In this document: positions 1-11,599 of the stretch, in pieces
Layout of the letters: each line of letters starts with the position of its first letter
Numbering within the stretch: the first letter of the stretch is position 1
Assembly (NCBI GenBank): GCA_013339895.1
Contig: JABACO010000009.1
Span: 8,956,071 to 9,020,070, forward strand
Origin: Ephydatia muelleri
Lineage: Eukaryota; Porifera; Demospongiae; Spongillida; Spongillidae
Direction of reading: 5' to 3'
Length of the DNA stretch: 64,000 nt
Notes under the pieces: model-generated
The model's database searches: none
Told to the model about the DNA's origin: nothing
The model's input: only the letters and a program-made list of their open reading frames with translations
Position numbers and translations under genes: made by a program

Positions 1-92
1 CCAAGGGCTTTGGAAAAGAGGGGGGGGGGGGGGGGGGATGGAATGGGGTGTCCTCAAACGGGAAATGGGATGGGGGGAAGGGGTATGCTAAC

Positions 93-3000
93 CTCTCAAT
101 GTGTGTGCTTTCACCCTCCAGCAGGGGTCACTTATCAGATTGATGAGGGTAGGAAGAACTTGAGCACCTGACAACCTCAGTGTACCTGCAATCTTTTTTA
201 TACACATTTACCTTTTCAATCGTGATTGTAATTACCATCAATTCATCATACCATGATAGCCTCTATCTTGACTGAGACGTGGTCATCCTTGAAGCACAGC
301 AGATAGGCAGGAAGAAGCTGCGGTGTCATGAGTTTTAAAGACCGAAGCTGTTTTTGTATATGCGGATGCGTGAGAGTGCCATATTGCATGCAGGTGTGTA
401 CAGAGGAGAGTGTGTTGTCATTATGCAGGCAGATACAAGGTTGTTAGGTAAATATTAGTATACCTGTATCTGAAACACACCTCACACGTGTGCCAGCTAG
501 ATAGATGTAGTTTTTGAAAAGGTTAAGAGGTGTCAACCACACACTACCCCCAGGATAATACTGCAAGCTCGAAAGACAGTGTGGCATAGCTGCATAGGTA
601 TTGTTCAATGCTTTATTACAAACGAGTCGTAATTAAATAGACCTACACTGCACAGACAAATTCACCATCACACACTCAAACACACATCAATCCATACTTT
701 TCTTATACACAGGACAAAACAAACGTCTGCACATGTACTACAACAACATCAGCACATGTGTAGATTTGTATGACAAACACATCCGTTGCCATGAGAGGAC
801 AAACAAACAAAAGTGCTGAACAAAAAAACATAGCAAATGGATCGTACCATCTTAATGGCAGCAAGCCTTCTGGTGCTGGAACCCGTGCGCAACTGCCTCT
901 CAATTTCATCACAGATTATCTACAAGTAACAAAAGGGCAGGCAGCTTCAAAACGAGCCAATGTCCATAGCTAGTTACAGCTCCACACTCCACACATGGAC
1001 ACTGTACAGACCCAAACTAGGGTACTGCGAGACCCATACCATGGGCAGTGCGTAAACTCACACAAGTGATAGAGTACCACATACTGAACCAATAAATAAA
1101 TCTGCTGGCTTGTATGCGCTTTACCTTGGCTTCCCCAGCCTTCCCCAAAGCTTGGGCAGCAGCCAGTCTGACTTCACGGTTGGCGTCCTCCCACATCAGG
1201 AAGGACAGCCTGTGAGCCAGGTCCCTGCTCAGCTGGTGCAGGCGCCCCACGACCAGACAGCCAGTGACCCTACCCCTCCAGCCCTCGCTGTTGAGCAGCA
1301 CTGACACCTCTGCCGCTACAAGCGGCTGGATGGGGAGGAGGGAAAGAGAGGGCTTTCACACGGATGAAGGATGACAAACAGAACGGTCCGTTAGCGGTTT
1401 ATGAAGGACCAATTAATTAATAGTATGTTATAAATGGTTAGTGAAAGGCTAGTAATGGATTACATTAATGGAACACGACATCAGACTCATGAGCAGGGTA
1501 CAAGCAACATGCCATGAACTGAATAAAGCATACAAAAAATACATTGTTCTGAACTGAGTGTCAAGCCTTGTTTTTTTAATTTCTGTTGCATTATCAATTG
1601 CCATAATAGTCCCTCACAATAACTTCAGTCCTTCGTCAACCACGGTGCATTTTAAGAGGGGTAGATGGGGAGGGAGGGATGGGGAAGAGGGAATTTAGAA
1701 GGGAAAGTACGACTCACTGTTCTCCAGCTCAGTGCTGCCAGCAGATCTATGGCTTTATCAGTCCTGGATGAGTCCCCTCCCTCCTCCACCAAGGTGCTCA
1801 CCAGGGAACGTATGACACTGTCATGACAGACACCACCCAAGGCCAGACACTGGACGGCTGCCCAACACTCAGGCTGACTCTGGCTGCTCAGTGCATCCAA
1901 GAGGACCTGCTCTGCCTGAGGGGAAAAAAATGGGAGGACATTAGAGGGCATGTCCAAGTGCAATCCACTAGAATCAACAAAACTGTGTATCTAACACTGC
2001 AGCTTCATCAATAGTGTCTCCTCTATGACAGAATGGGCATTTAATTTCTAGAACACCGCTCCTACAACATGTGCAGTTAACATATGAGAAAGAAAGGCAG
2101 TGGGAGGGGGGGTGGGGAAGGGTCAAAATGACGAGGGGCAAAGAGCCAAATATGTGAAGAAAGAGAGTGATTGGAGGGAAGATGAGAAGTAAGGAATTGA
2201 AGGTTAACAGCACCCAAAGTGAGGATGGAAAATGAGTAAAGAGAAGATCGTAACCCCAGTAGAAAGGTCATGCAGCGCGTGGCGGGTCTAACTAGCACCT
2301 TTTCAACGTGCATGTCCAGGCGTAGTAGAGAGCCAGTGCCGCACACACGCGAACTCGCTCCGTGTCGCTCAACAGCAAACGACACAGCTCTTGCATCGTC
2401 CTGCGACCAATGGCCAGCGCAGTTTCTTCCTGGGGTGGAGCTGTGGGCGTGGCCCTGGCCATCATGACGGATGCCATGATACCGCACACCTGGTCTGCAT
2501 TACTGAGGGACAGAAGGTTCCTCATGCAGACGACTTCACTGAGGTCCAACGAATTTAAGAGAACGTGCCACTGTTGACACCATTCCTCCACTATGAAAGG
2601 TTTCGGGGGGGGGGGGGGGGGGGGGGGGGGGGAATGCAAAAAGTAATCTTCCAATTAAGCTAAACCTATGGACCTGTGAACTCTTACCAACTCCGAAATA
2701 CTTCTGTCCTTTGGTTGAAACCACTGGCTGTGTAGGATGGTTTGTGGTGGGCTTGCACTCGTCATCAGGTGGCTGACATGTCCATTTGAGCTCCTCTGAG
2801 TCCTGCAGAATAGAGATGGAGGAGGGACCAAAAGAGATGATAAGAAAGAAAAATAAGCATTAATTAGAGGAGTTATTAAATACGGGGAAGTGATTAAAGC
2901 CACCACGTTGAAGTACCTCGGCAGGTTGTGGCAGACTGGTCCAGCGTTGAATCCCCTCGTGTATTTTCTCGCCACGCACGGCACTGCGCAGGTGTCTGAG

Positions 3001-3961
3001 CACCATTCGTGAGGCTCCTGCGGGAACTTCTCCTGGAGAACCTTTTCGAACTTGCTCTTATTGTCGAGAAGAATTGTCGTGTCCGTGCAGTGAGGGCGGT
3101 GGATGGGGAGCGCTCCAGATAGGAACTCGACTAAAAAGCGTGTGCTGGTGGCCGGTGTCGAGGCAGGCTGCTGTAGTTGGCCCTTGGATTTTTCGTCAGC
3201 AAGCGAAGCGCTGCTTCCGCCGCTCTCGTGATGTTGGCGCGGGAGTGAAGGTGGCGGCGCTCGGAGGAGGCGGAGCTGGGCCTTGAAGCCCCCCGAGCCT
3301 TTGGGCCGTTGCGCTGCTCAAAACGTAGCAAGGTCTTGGCCTCCCACTCTTCCGAAGCAGTAGCGTGAAACACATCTGGACGAACACTGGCGACGCTGGG
3401 ATTCGCTGTGAGCGTTCGCCTTCCCATCCGGTTGTGTGAAGGAAAGGACGGCCTTGGTTGCAGTCGTAACCCGCTTTACATCCACCGGAAGCTTTGACTC
3501 CTCGGGGTGACAAGGGACGTGTCTTTTAAGATCCCCCCTGCAGTTATGTCTGCCCAGGGTCTCAGTCTACCTTTGCGCTCGGAAAGACGAGAGGCACCGT
3601 GTAAATCCATTTCGAAGCGCCTTCTTGTAACCGATGCTCTGTGGACACCGGGAGAGAACCACCTCGTCGTCGAACTTGGAGGAGTTCTGCACAGTTCCGT
3701 GACGTCCGAAGACGGAATGAGGGGTTCCCTATATGGCGGACCCGTAAAGGTGCACCAGTACTCTTGCTTCGTGTTCCACCGCGAACGCTGTTGTGGGCCT
3801 TGGCGTTCATCTGTGCACACAGGGCTGGGGTGTGCACTTGGCAGCGCAGGAGTACAGCTCAGAGCCCGCTCTGCAACATCGTGTTGAATCGGATTTGGTT
3901 GCCACGGGTTACGTGCGCTCCTAATAAACCATGTGAAAATGGATGCGGCCCGAAAGGGCAA
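93..3961 (-). CDS. HEAT-repeat protein, possibly HEATR4-like (3' end off window)
   Basis: A minus-strand multi-exon gene. Exons with good splice sites and alpha-helical HEAT-type sequence are seen at about 93–167 (QVLPTLINLISDPCWRVKA), 848–919 (DEIERQLRTGSSTRRLAAIK), 1125–1315 (VRLAAAQALGKAGEAK), 1718–1915 (ECWAAVQCLALGGVCHDSVI), 2299–2590 (VEEWCQQWHVLLNSLDLSEV), 2688–2802 and about 2917–3430. Paired helices with a conserved D/R pattern are typical of HEAT scaffolds; no enzymatic motif is visible. The N-terminal reading frame between 3130 and 3961 is uncertain: the frame changes at a C6 run (3289–3294) and there is an in-frame stop near 3476, which could be an intron or an indel. The 3' end continues past position 1. 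HEATR4 is the closest family I can suggest, from general architecture only. The gene is divergent from the coiled-coil gene to its right, so they probably share a promoter near 3.9 kb. Confidence 0.62.
170..847. other. intron of the HEAT-repeat gene
   Basis: This lies between the exons at 93–167 and 848–919. I see no repeat array, RNA gene or further exon in it. Confidence 0.45.
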
Positions 3962-5320
3962 GCGTTTCGGACGTGCGGAAGCCCTTTAGCGAAGGGAATT
4001 AGCTTGAATCAGCAAGATAAGAAACGAGAAGGAGCATCAACTAGAGACGGCCAGCCGTTCAGGTGTCTGAAAAGAAACGGCAGTGACCTCAGAGAGTCGA
4101 CGTGGCACCGATACGGTGAAAACTGGCGCCGCGAAATATACAACACTTCTGAAGAGGCACGCGCACATGCTTACAAAGAATGGCTTGAACGAAAACAGCA
4201 TAGCGAACAAGTGAATCCTAAACAAAGCGACGGAGCAGAGAAACATGAGAAAAGGTGAGTTGTGTATTAATTTGTGTGTGTGTGTTCTGTGTTTTGTGTT
4301 TGTTTGTGTGTGTTTTTATGTGTTATATGTGTGTTTATGTGTGTGTATGTATAGAATTCTATGTGTGTGCTCATATTGGTGAACTCTGGTTGTTACTTTC
4401 TGTTCAGCACTCTGATGGGCAGCATGTGAACAAGGCTCTCCAGTCATGGATGGCAACTAAGGAGGCCCAGCTAAAGAGAAGGTAAAGAGGGAGAAAGAAA
4501 TGGCCCAAAATGGAGGAGGAGTTGCTCAAAGAGAAGGAAACGAAGAAGGCAGAGCAGAGAAAGAGGCGGAGTACTGGCGTGAGAAGAAGAAGTTGGAACT
4601 GGTACAAAGCTACCAGGAGAGGAAGAATAGAGAGAAGGAAGAGGAGGAACACAGGAAGCAGGAGGAGGAGGACAAGAGTAGGGCCACTGAGGCAGCTTTC
4701 AGGGTGTGGTAAGTTCATCTGTTGAGCATGGTACCTCACACACGTGTGGCTCCTCAGGGCAGAGAAGAAGACTGAGAGTCTGAGAGCTCAACAGAAGCAG
4801 GAGAAATGGAACAGAGGCTTCTGCAAGAGGCCGAACAGGCTGATAAGGCTAAAGCCAGGCTTTCTGATTGCACAGGCTGCATTTGAAGCTTGGAAGAAGA
4901 AGAAAGAGGAGTCGGTGTTGGAAGTTGAACGGCTAGGTCCTGATGCCGGACCCCTGCATGAGAGAGCATGGTGTCCGGCACGAAGCATCACGCACAGCTA
5001 CCCGTCAGCAGAGAAAGCGTCTAAGAATTCCCGTCAATCACAGTCAGGCAAAGTATCCCATTCACCCAGTGCCCAGTCCAGTCGAGGATCACGATCATGT
5101 AATTCCAGTCACTCAGAATCAAATCAGTCCAGCACAAGCAGTTTTTCAAGGCCTCCCAGAGCAGTTAGCTCACCCATGCCATCTTCAAGCAATCGTGGCA
5201 CCGCAAGGAAGAAAACCATTCAGGTATGCTGTCAGACACTGAATATTGGTGCACTTGCCAAGATGATATCAATGATTAAGTGTTACATATTGCTATGCAC
5301 CAAATGTAAAGAACTATGAT
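3938..5320 (+). CDS. coiled-coil protein with F/YxxW motifs, CCDC181/MAP9-like
   Basis: Plus-strand exons carry repeated 'A-x-x-x-W-hydrophobic-x-x-K' units: AYKEWLERKQ (ends 4254 at a GTGAGT donor), ALQSWMATKEAQLKRR (about 4409–4481), AAFRVW (ends about 4709) and AAFEAWKKKKEES (about 4880–4915). Between them lie Lys/Glu-rich heptad segments. The C terminus (about 5000–5215) is Ser/Arg-rich and low in complexity. The W-containing coiled-coil repeats resemble cytoskeletal or ciliary proteins such as CCDC181 and MAP9; that is inference from pattern. The reading frame appears to shift by one base at about 4545–4575 and 4800–4880, where two frames each hold half of the coiled coil, so indels are likely. 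The true start is not clear; short ATGs near 3938 are followed by stops. It is transcribed divergently from the HEAT-repeat gene. Confidence 0.5.
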
Positions 5321-5445
5321 GGTGACAGCCAAACCTATGCCCAAACCCATGGGTGGTGCACACAGCTTCTTAAGCTGTGTGGTATAATTCTTTATAACAT
5401 GCAAGGTGTGGGTACAAATGGTCCACTGGTGTTGGAGGACTAAAC

Positions 5446-5574
5446 GCGACCATACACTAGGCAACATGTTGCACGCAACTCAATGAATGAGTAAAATCAG
5501 TAATCTATGAATTTACAGAGATTTTTACTCGTATTCGTTTGAGTTGCGTGCCACATGTTGCCTAGTGTATGATC
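5446..5574. mobile_element. short foldback element (MITE-like hairpin)
   Basis: Two near-perfect inverted arms of about 50 bp (left from about 5448 CCATACACTAGGCAACATG; right ends about 5571 with its reverse complement) are separated by about 20 bp. No coding capacity. It lies just downstream of the first FMN-reductase copy. The type of transposase that would move it is unknown. Confidence 0.6.
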
Positions 5575-5578
5575 ACCT

Positions 5579-6267
5579 TTATGGCAGCCCTGCAGTGTCA
5601 CGCTGCTTCTTCTTCAGAGCCACAGCATACCACTCGAGCTCACTTATCAGTTTATCAGCCCCGCTGTCCAGAGAAGTGTCTCCTCCCTTGATGGCAGGTA
5701 GTCCGTCTGGTGTCAGCGCCTTGTAGACCACTGGAATGGAGAAGATTGTCCCCACACTAGGGGTACCTAGGACCCCGAGGAAGGCCCTGGCCTGCATGGC
5801 AGAACGCACTCCAGCGTAAGGGCCAGCAGAGTAGCAGACAATGCCAGATGGGCGATGCTTGTATGAGAAGAAGTGGTCCATTAGGTTGGTGAGTGCCGGG
5901 GGGGAGGCTGTGGTTGTACTCTGCAGCGAGGACAACGTAGGCATCTGCAGCTGCAATGACTTTGTTGGTGTCTTCTAGGACCTGAGGGATCACCTCCCCT
6001 TTCCCGTAATGATGGTATGCCTTTTCCAACAGCGGGAGCTTCAACTGTGCAGGGTCTGGGGATAAGAAGGAGATGGGCTAGTTATTTGCTGTCAAAAATA
6101 CTTGGCTACTTCCCCCTTTTGTATCGTTGTACCTCACCTAACAACTTAACAGAGTGGCCTTTCGTTTCCAATTTCCTCACGATGAACTTCGCTACCCGCG
6201 AACCAAAGTTGTTCTCGCGCACTGTTCCCAAGAAGACCACGAACTTCAGTGCCACCTGCTTTGCCAT
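5579..6267 (-). CDS. NADPH-dependent FMN reductase-like flavoprotein, copy 1
   Basis: Two exons: 6138–6267 (start MAKQVALKFVVFLGTVREN) and 5579–6055. The first exon holds the flavodoxin-like phosphate-binding loop GTVRENNFGSRVA. The second holds AEYNHS-LPPALTNLMDHF and the YSAGPYAGVRSAM stretch typical of the FMN_red family, which transfers electrons from NAD(P)H to flavin or quinone in the cytosol. The exon-1 donor (GTGAGG) and exon-2 acceptor (CCCCAG) are good. About 200 aa, the usual size. The second exon contains a G7 run (5898–5904) where the sister copy has G6; the extra base shifts the frame in the middle of the conserved AEYNHS region. It is either a pseudogene or, more likely, carries a homopolymer error. 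A tandem paralogue lies immediately to the right. Confidence 0.8.
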
Positions 6268-6269
6268 CT

Positions 6270-6740
6270 AGAAATTATGGCAGTTTTTATTCATGCTAGA
6301 CGTATACATTGCCGTACATCGGTCGTTGCTGGGCGTTTCCTATAAATAAGCACGCGAGAACCACATTCGCAGAAAATTAGACGTGTGTGTAAGGACTGAT
6401 ACGTTATGACGCTTTTTAAAGCACTAAGCTTAGATGCCCGTCTTATTCATGCAGTTTGCACAGATAAGGAAGATACAACAACATTCTGGGCACAGTTTGT
6501 GCATCGAAGGGAGGACTTGAAAGAGCCCAGTTTTGTCGAAAGTGGCTCAGCCAGACCCTAAAAAATAAAAAATAAAAAAATAAAAAGAAAAGGAAAAGAA
6601 AACAGACTATTCGCGCATTTATAAATAAGTGTATAACAACCCTAAGGGTTAAAATCATAAAATGTGGGAAACATCATACAAAAAATAAAGCCTTTCATTG
6701 TACACAGTTTGCTAGCGGATGACTCCTGATGTCTCAAGGT
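6270..6740. other. spacer between the two FMN-reductase copies
   Basis: AT-rich, with an A-rich stretch at about 6560–6600. No exon, RNA gene or tandem array seen. It should contain the promoter of copy 1 and the 3' UTR of copy 2. Confidence 0.5.
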
Positions 6741-7200
6741 GCTTTACTGTGGCAACCCTGCTGTTTCACGCTGCTTCTTCAGAGCCACAGCATACCACTC
6801 GAGCTCACTTATCAGTTTATCAGCCCCGCTGTTCAGAGAAGTGTCCTCCTTGTTGGACGGCTCTCCCTCGGGTGTCAGCGCCTTGTAGACCACTGGAATG
6901 GAGAAGATTGTCCCCACACTAGGGGTGCTGAGTTCTCCCAGGAAGGCCCCTGGCCTGCATGGCAGAACGCACTCCAGCGTAAGGGCCAGCAGAGTAGCAG
7001 ACAATGCCAGATGGGCGATGCTTGTACGAGTAGAAGTGGTCCATTAGGTTGGTGAGTGCCGGGGGGAGGCTGTGGTTGTACTCTGCAGCGAGGACAACGT
7101 AGGCATCTGCAGCTGCAATGACTTTGTTGGTGTCTTCAAGGACCTGAGGGATCACCTCCCCTTTATCATAATGCTGGTACGCCTTCTCCAACATTGGGAG

Positions 7201-7316
7201 TGTAGTGTAGGAAGTGCGCATGCGTAGAACGTGGTATAAATACGATTGCTCTAGGTGATTTGTCATTCTTGTCTCAGTTAGATATATATATGTTAATACT
7301 ATTCTGAGACACTACA
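7201..7316 (+). repeat. 5' LTR
   Basis: 116 bp, TG...CA ends, with a TATAAATA promoter-like box at about 7235. By eye it is identical to the LTR at 11459–11574. Confidence 0.93.
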
Positions 7317-7340
7317 AAGTGGCGACGAGGGTGGGATAGA

Positions 7341-8090
7341 ATGGCGTCCTTACCCATTGGAAGGAGTCTAGAACCTTTCGACCCTCAGACAGAGGATTTT
7401 CGAGGCGTACGCCGAACGGCTGGAACAGTACTTGCTAGTCAACGACGTCAGTGACAAGAAAAAGCAGGTAGCGTTTTTCCTAACTGTGGTGGGGTCTTCT
7501 ACCTATCAGGTTTTAAGGGACCTCCTGGCTCCTGATTACCCCAGCTTCGAGAACTCTCGAGGAACTTCTCGAGGTGCTAAAAGGGCACTATAAGCCGGCG
7601 AGACTTGTCATTGCCGAGCGCTTCAATTTTCATCGCAGACATCAACAGCCTGGAGAGAGCGCAGCGAAATACATGGTAGAGCTTCGAAGGTTGGCAAAAC
7701 ATGTCATTTTGGGCAATTTCTAAACGACGCATTAAGGGACCAGTTGGTATGCGGGTTAATTGCCACTAATATACAAAAGCGTCTTTTGTCTGAAGCGAAT
7801 TTAACAGCTGAGCGCGCTCTGAGATATCTCAGGCAATGGAGACAGTGGAAAAGGGGGCCAAAGACTTCAAGGAGGAACACCAAGACTCAAAGCGGCAAGA
7901 AACGGAGACGGCGGCTATCAACGTAGTAAGAAAAACCTGTACCCAATAGAGCACGTCCCTCCGGGAGGGAGGAAGGGTGCACTCGTTGTGCGGGGAATGG
8001 GCATAATTCATGGAATTGCCCTTATCGTGGGACCCAGTGTCACAAATGCAAACGTGTTGGACATTTGGCACGAGCATGCAGGTCAAGCGG
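7341..8090 (+). pseudogene. retrotransposon gag with two CCHC zinc knuckles, frameshifted
   Basis: It starts at ATG 7341 (MASLPIGRSLEPFDPQTEDF). The capsid-like middle includes ERLEQYLLVNDV, HRRHQQPGESAAKYMVELRR and DQLVCGLIA. Two CX2CX4HX4C knuckles lie at about 7978–8090, which package RNA in this family. The capsid segments fall in different frames, with breaks near 7399, 7545, 7710 and 7830, so no intact gag is encoded as written. The last knuckle is in the same frame as the protease that follows. Confidence 0.8.
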
Positions 8091-11000
8091 TTCAAAAAAG
8101 GAGACTACGCATCGAGTGACAGAGCCCCAGGAACAAGAGTACAGGTTGGACTACATCGGTGTCCTGAAGGGCATTAATACCAAGCGTGTGTGGATCGAAG
8201 TGGAGTTGAATGGAATACCACTAAAGATGGAGCTTGACACAGGAGCTAGTGTTAGTCTCGTCAGCAAAAAGACATGGCGAGAGAAGCTGGGATCTCCTCC
8301 TCTGACAAAAAGAAAAATTGTCCTACGAGCTTATTCGGGGCATAGACTACACGTCATTGGGGAGACTACTGTTGACGTCAACGCAGGCTCTCAGCGGCAC
8401 AAGAGTCTACCTTTAGTTGTTGTAGAGGGAGAGGAAGCTCCATTGTTTGGTAGAAATTGGCTTGTACAAGTAGATGTAGCATGGGATGTTTTGAAGAACA
8501 CATTTGTACAAGAGTGTAAAACGCATGCTATTGTTGCTTCTTGTTCACAGGGTCAAAGTCCACCCGACTGGCGCCAGAGGAAACCCACCTGCATTAGATG
8601 AACTCTTGAAGAGGTATGATGTCATATTCAAACAACAATTAGGGAAGATAAAAGATCTAAAGGCCACTATAAGAGTGCAAAGCGAGGCAACACCGAAGTT
8701 TTTCAAACCAAGGCCTGTTGCCTACGCACTGAGAGAACGGGTGGAACAAGAGTTAGAGCGCCTGGTAGCCATAGGTGTAATAGAGCCTATTTCGCACTCT
8801 GAATGGGCTGCACCAATTGTACCAGTAATCAAGAACAATGGGGATGTAAGGATGTGCGGCGACTTCAAAGTCACGGTCAACCAATGTTTGGATATTGAGC
8901 AGTATCCTCTTCCAAAGATTGACGACTTGTATGCAAATTTACAGGGAGGAGAAAGGTTCACCATTTTAGACCTTAGTGAGGCGTTTTTGCAAATGGAATT
9001 AGATGAGGGTTCTCGGAAGTATTTAGTTGTCAACACGCACAGGGGTTTGTTCAGGTACAAGCGATTACCCTTTGGTGTTAGTTCGGCCCCTGCCTTGTTT
9101 CAGAGAGCGATGGACACTATTCTGCAAGGATTACCTGGCGTAGTGTGTTATCAGGATGACATATTGGTCACCGGAAAGGAAATAGACGAACATCTCAAGA
9201 ATCTTGAACGAGTTTTTGGAAGACTAAAAGAATTTGGTTTGCGGTTGCGTTTGACAAAGTGCAAATTTCTCAAAGAATCAGTTGAATATCTAGGTCACGT
9301 GATTTCAAGGAACGGAATTTGCACAAGCCCAAAGAAGATAGAAGTAATACAGAAAGCACCGATTCCCCTTACGTCACAGAGTTGAGATCATTCCTAGGGA
9401 TTGTCAATTACTATGGGAAGTTTATACAAAGCGTGGCTGATCTTTGTGCGCCATTGAATGAGCTATTGCAGAAAAATACTCCGTGGATTTGGACGGCGAC
9501 CTGCATGAAGAGCTTCAACCAGCTTAAGCAAGCATTAGGATCGGCCGAAGTACTGTGCCATTACAATCCTTCGGAAGAGAAATTAGCCTTGCTTGTGACG
9601 CATCAGCTCATGGCCTTGGAGCAGTTCTGTCACACCATTTCAAGGACGGGTCGGAGAGGCCGATAAGTTATGCATCAAGAACACTTTCGAAGGCAGAACG
9701 AAATTATTCGCAGATTGAAAAGGAAGCTCTCAGCATCATATTTGGGTGAAGAAATTTCATCAATATCTCTATGGTCGAAAATTCTTACTGGTGACTGATC
9801 ATCAACCGTTGGTCAAAATATTTGGACCGAAGACAGGAATATCCTCAGTTGTGGCAGGGCGACTGCAAAGGTGGGCCTTATGCTTAGCGGGATATCAGTA
9901 CGACATTGTCTATAAGCCAACGCAGAAGCATGGAAATGCAGATGGATTGTCGAGATATCCATCGACGGAGTCTGAAGCCATTGATGGTGAGGAAGGGGGC
10001 GATCGTATCTTGGCTTTGTACGGACCGCAGTTGGCGGCATTCCCACTAACAGTCAAGGACATCGAACGAGGGACCATGTCTGATGCACTGTTGAGACAGG
10101 TGTTGAAATTCACAAAAGATGGATGGAACAAGGCAGGCAGAGTAGATGATCAGCTACGGCCATACTTTAATCGAAGAGAGGAGCTGTCAACCGAAGGAAA
10201 CTGTTTGATGTGGGGAATCAAAGCAGTGATTCCCCCGGGGATGCGGCAACATATCTTGAAGGAATTGCATCAGAGCCATCCAGGGATCGTAAGAATGAAA
10301 TCATTGGCCCGGTTGCACGTATGGTGGCCAGGAATCGACGAAGATATTGAGCGGATGGTGCGTACCTGCGATTCTTGTAATCAGCAGAAGGATAACGTAC
10401 CACATGCACCTTTGCATCCTTGGGAATATCCATCCAAACCATGGCAGCGTTTGCATGCTGATTTTGCAGGTCCATTCTTCGGAAAAATGTGGCTCATAGT
10501 TGTTGATGCAAGAACGAAATGGCCCGAAGTGTTCCAGCTGAATGAAGCTACCAGCGGGACAACAATTACGGCATTAATGGCTACTTTCTCACGGTTTGGC
10601 CTTCCGGAAATAATCGTGACAGATAATGGTTCTCAATTCACGAGTGACCAATTCAAGACATTCTGCGACGAGAATGGTATCAGACATGTGAGAGTGGCGC
10701 CTTACCATCCAAGCTCTAATGGTGAAGCAGAGCGTTTTGTGAAAACGTTCAAACGTGCTTTTAGCGCTATGGGTAACGAGAAGGATCCTGTTCGACGTTT
10801 GCAACAGTTTCTATTTTCATACAGGAACACCCCTCACTCGACAACGGGGGTATCGCCTGCCGAGCTTCTGGTCGGAAGACAGTTGAGAGGTAGACTTGAC
10901 CTTTGAGGCAACAAACATGCATCACAAATACTTCACACTGTCCCAATCCGGAGGTGAAAGTACAGGCGTCTCAGAGAAGACAGAAATAGCCTACGACAAA

Positions 11001-11435
11001 CATGCAAAGCAACGTGAGTTTACTGTTGGACAAGCTGTGTGGGTAAAAGGACAAAACCATCAACAAAATTGGCTACCGGGGGTGATCGTGAAGCAACGCA
11101 ATAGTGTATCCTATACAGTCAATGTTAGTGGACAGTTATGGCATCGTCACATTGATCATCTCCGGGAAAGAGAACAGGATGAAGCCCATGTGCAAGAGGC
11201 AGAAGATTCTGAATACTTTCCTAACAGGCAACCGGGTTCAGCAGACGACCAGGACATTATTACAGATGAAAATGCACCGAATCTGAGACATGAACAACAG
11301 CCAATACATGATGCTACCCCTCAAGAGGATCAGGCAACACTGCCTGAACACGCAACGGTGGAAAAACGCAGGAAGTCCACCAGAGAACATCGTCCTCCAG
11401 TGCGTTTCCACGAAGAGTTTGGCTATAATGTATGA
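8065..11435 (+). pseudogene. retrotransposon pol: protease, RT, RNase H, integrase, frameshifted
   Basis: Protease with LDTGAS at about 8233. Reverse transcriptase with the catalytic YQDD at about 9150–9162 and the LPFGVSSAPALFQ motif. RNase H with [17 protein letters not shown] and TDHQPL (about 9590–9810). Integrase with an HHCC zinc finger (HQSHPG...CDSCNQQK), then the catalytic Asp, Asp and Glu in DFAGPF, VTDNGSQF and NGEAERFVK. The C-terminal part (GQAVWVKGQNHQ) is not a chromodomain. Five segments lie in shifted frames (breaks near 8570, 9370, 9580, 9740 and 10900). Key catalytic residues are all present. It copies and inserts the element's DNA when intact. Confidence 0.88.
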
Positions 11436-11458
11436 AGAAGAAAACTCGGGGGAAGAAG

Positions 11459-11574
11459 TGTAGTGTAGGAAGTGCGCATGCGTAGAACGTGGTATAAATA
11501 CGATTGCTCTAGGTGATTTGTCATTCTTGTCTCAGTTAGATATATATATGTTAATACTATTCTGAGACACTACA
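11459..11574 (+). repeat. 3' LTR
   Basis: 116 bp, reads identical to the 5' LTR, and is followed directly by the GGGAG target duplication and the remainder of the split FMN-reductase exon. Confidence 0.93.
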
Positions 11575-11599
11575 GGGAGCTTCAACTCAGCAGGGTCTG

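Larger units (their letters stand above)
7201..11574 (+). mobile_element. Ty3/Gypsy LTR retrotransposon (Mag/K02A2.6-like)
   Basis: A 4,374-bp element with 116-bp LTRs that begin TGTAGTG and end CACTACA, flanked by the 5-bp duplication GGGAG (7196–7200 and 11575–11579). The order gag – protease – reverse transcriptase – RNase H – integrase is that of Ty3/Gypsy elements. Immediately inside the left LTR is TGGCGACGAGGGTGGGA (7320–7336), a plausible primer-binding site whose start fits a tRNA-Ser 3' end (inference). A purine tract (about 11446–11458) just before the right LTR is the likely polypurine tract. Each LTR has a TATAAATA box. The LTRs read identical to each other, indicating a recent insertion, yet gag and pol are broken by several frameshifts. 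Mag-clade placement is by resemblance only. Confidence 0.93.
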
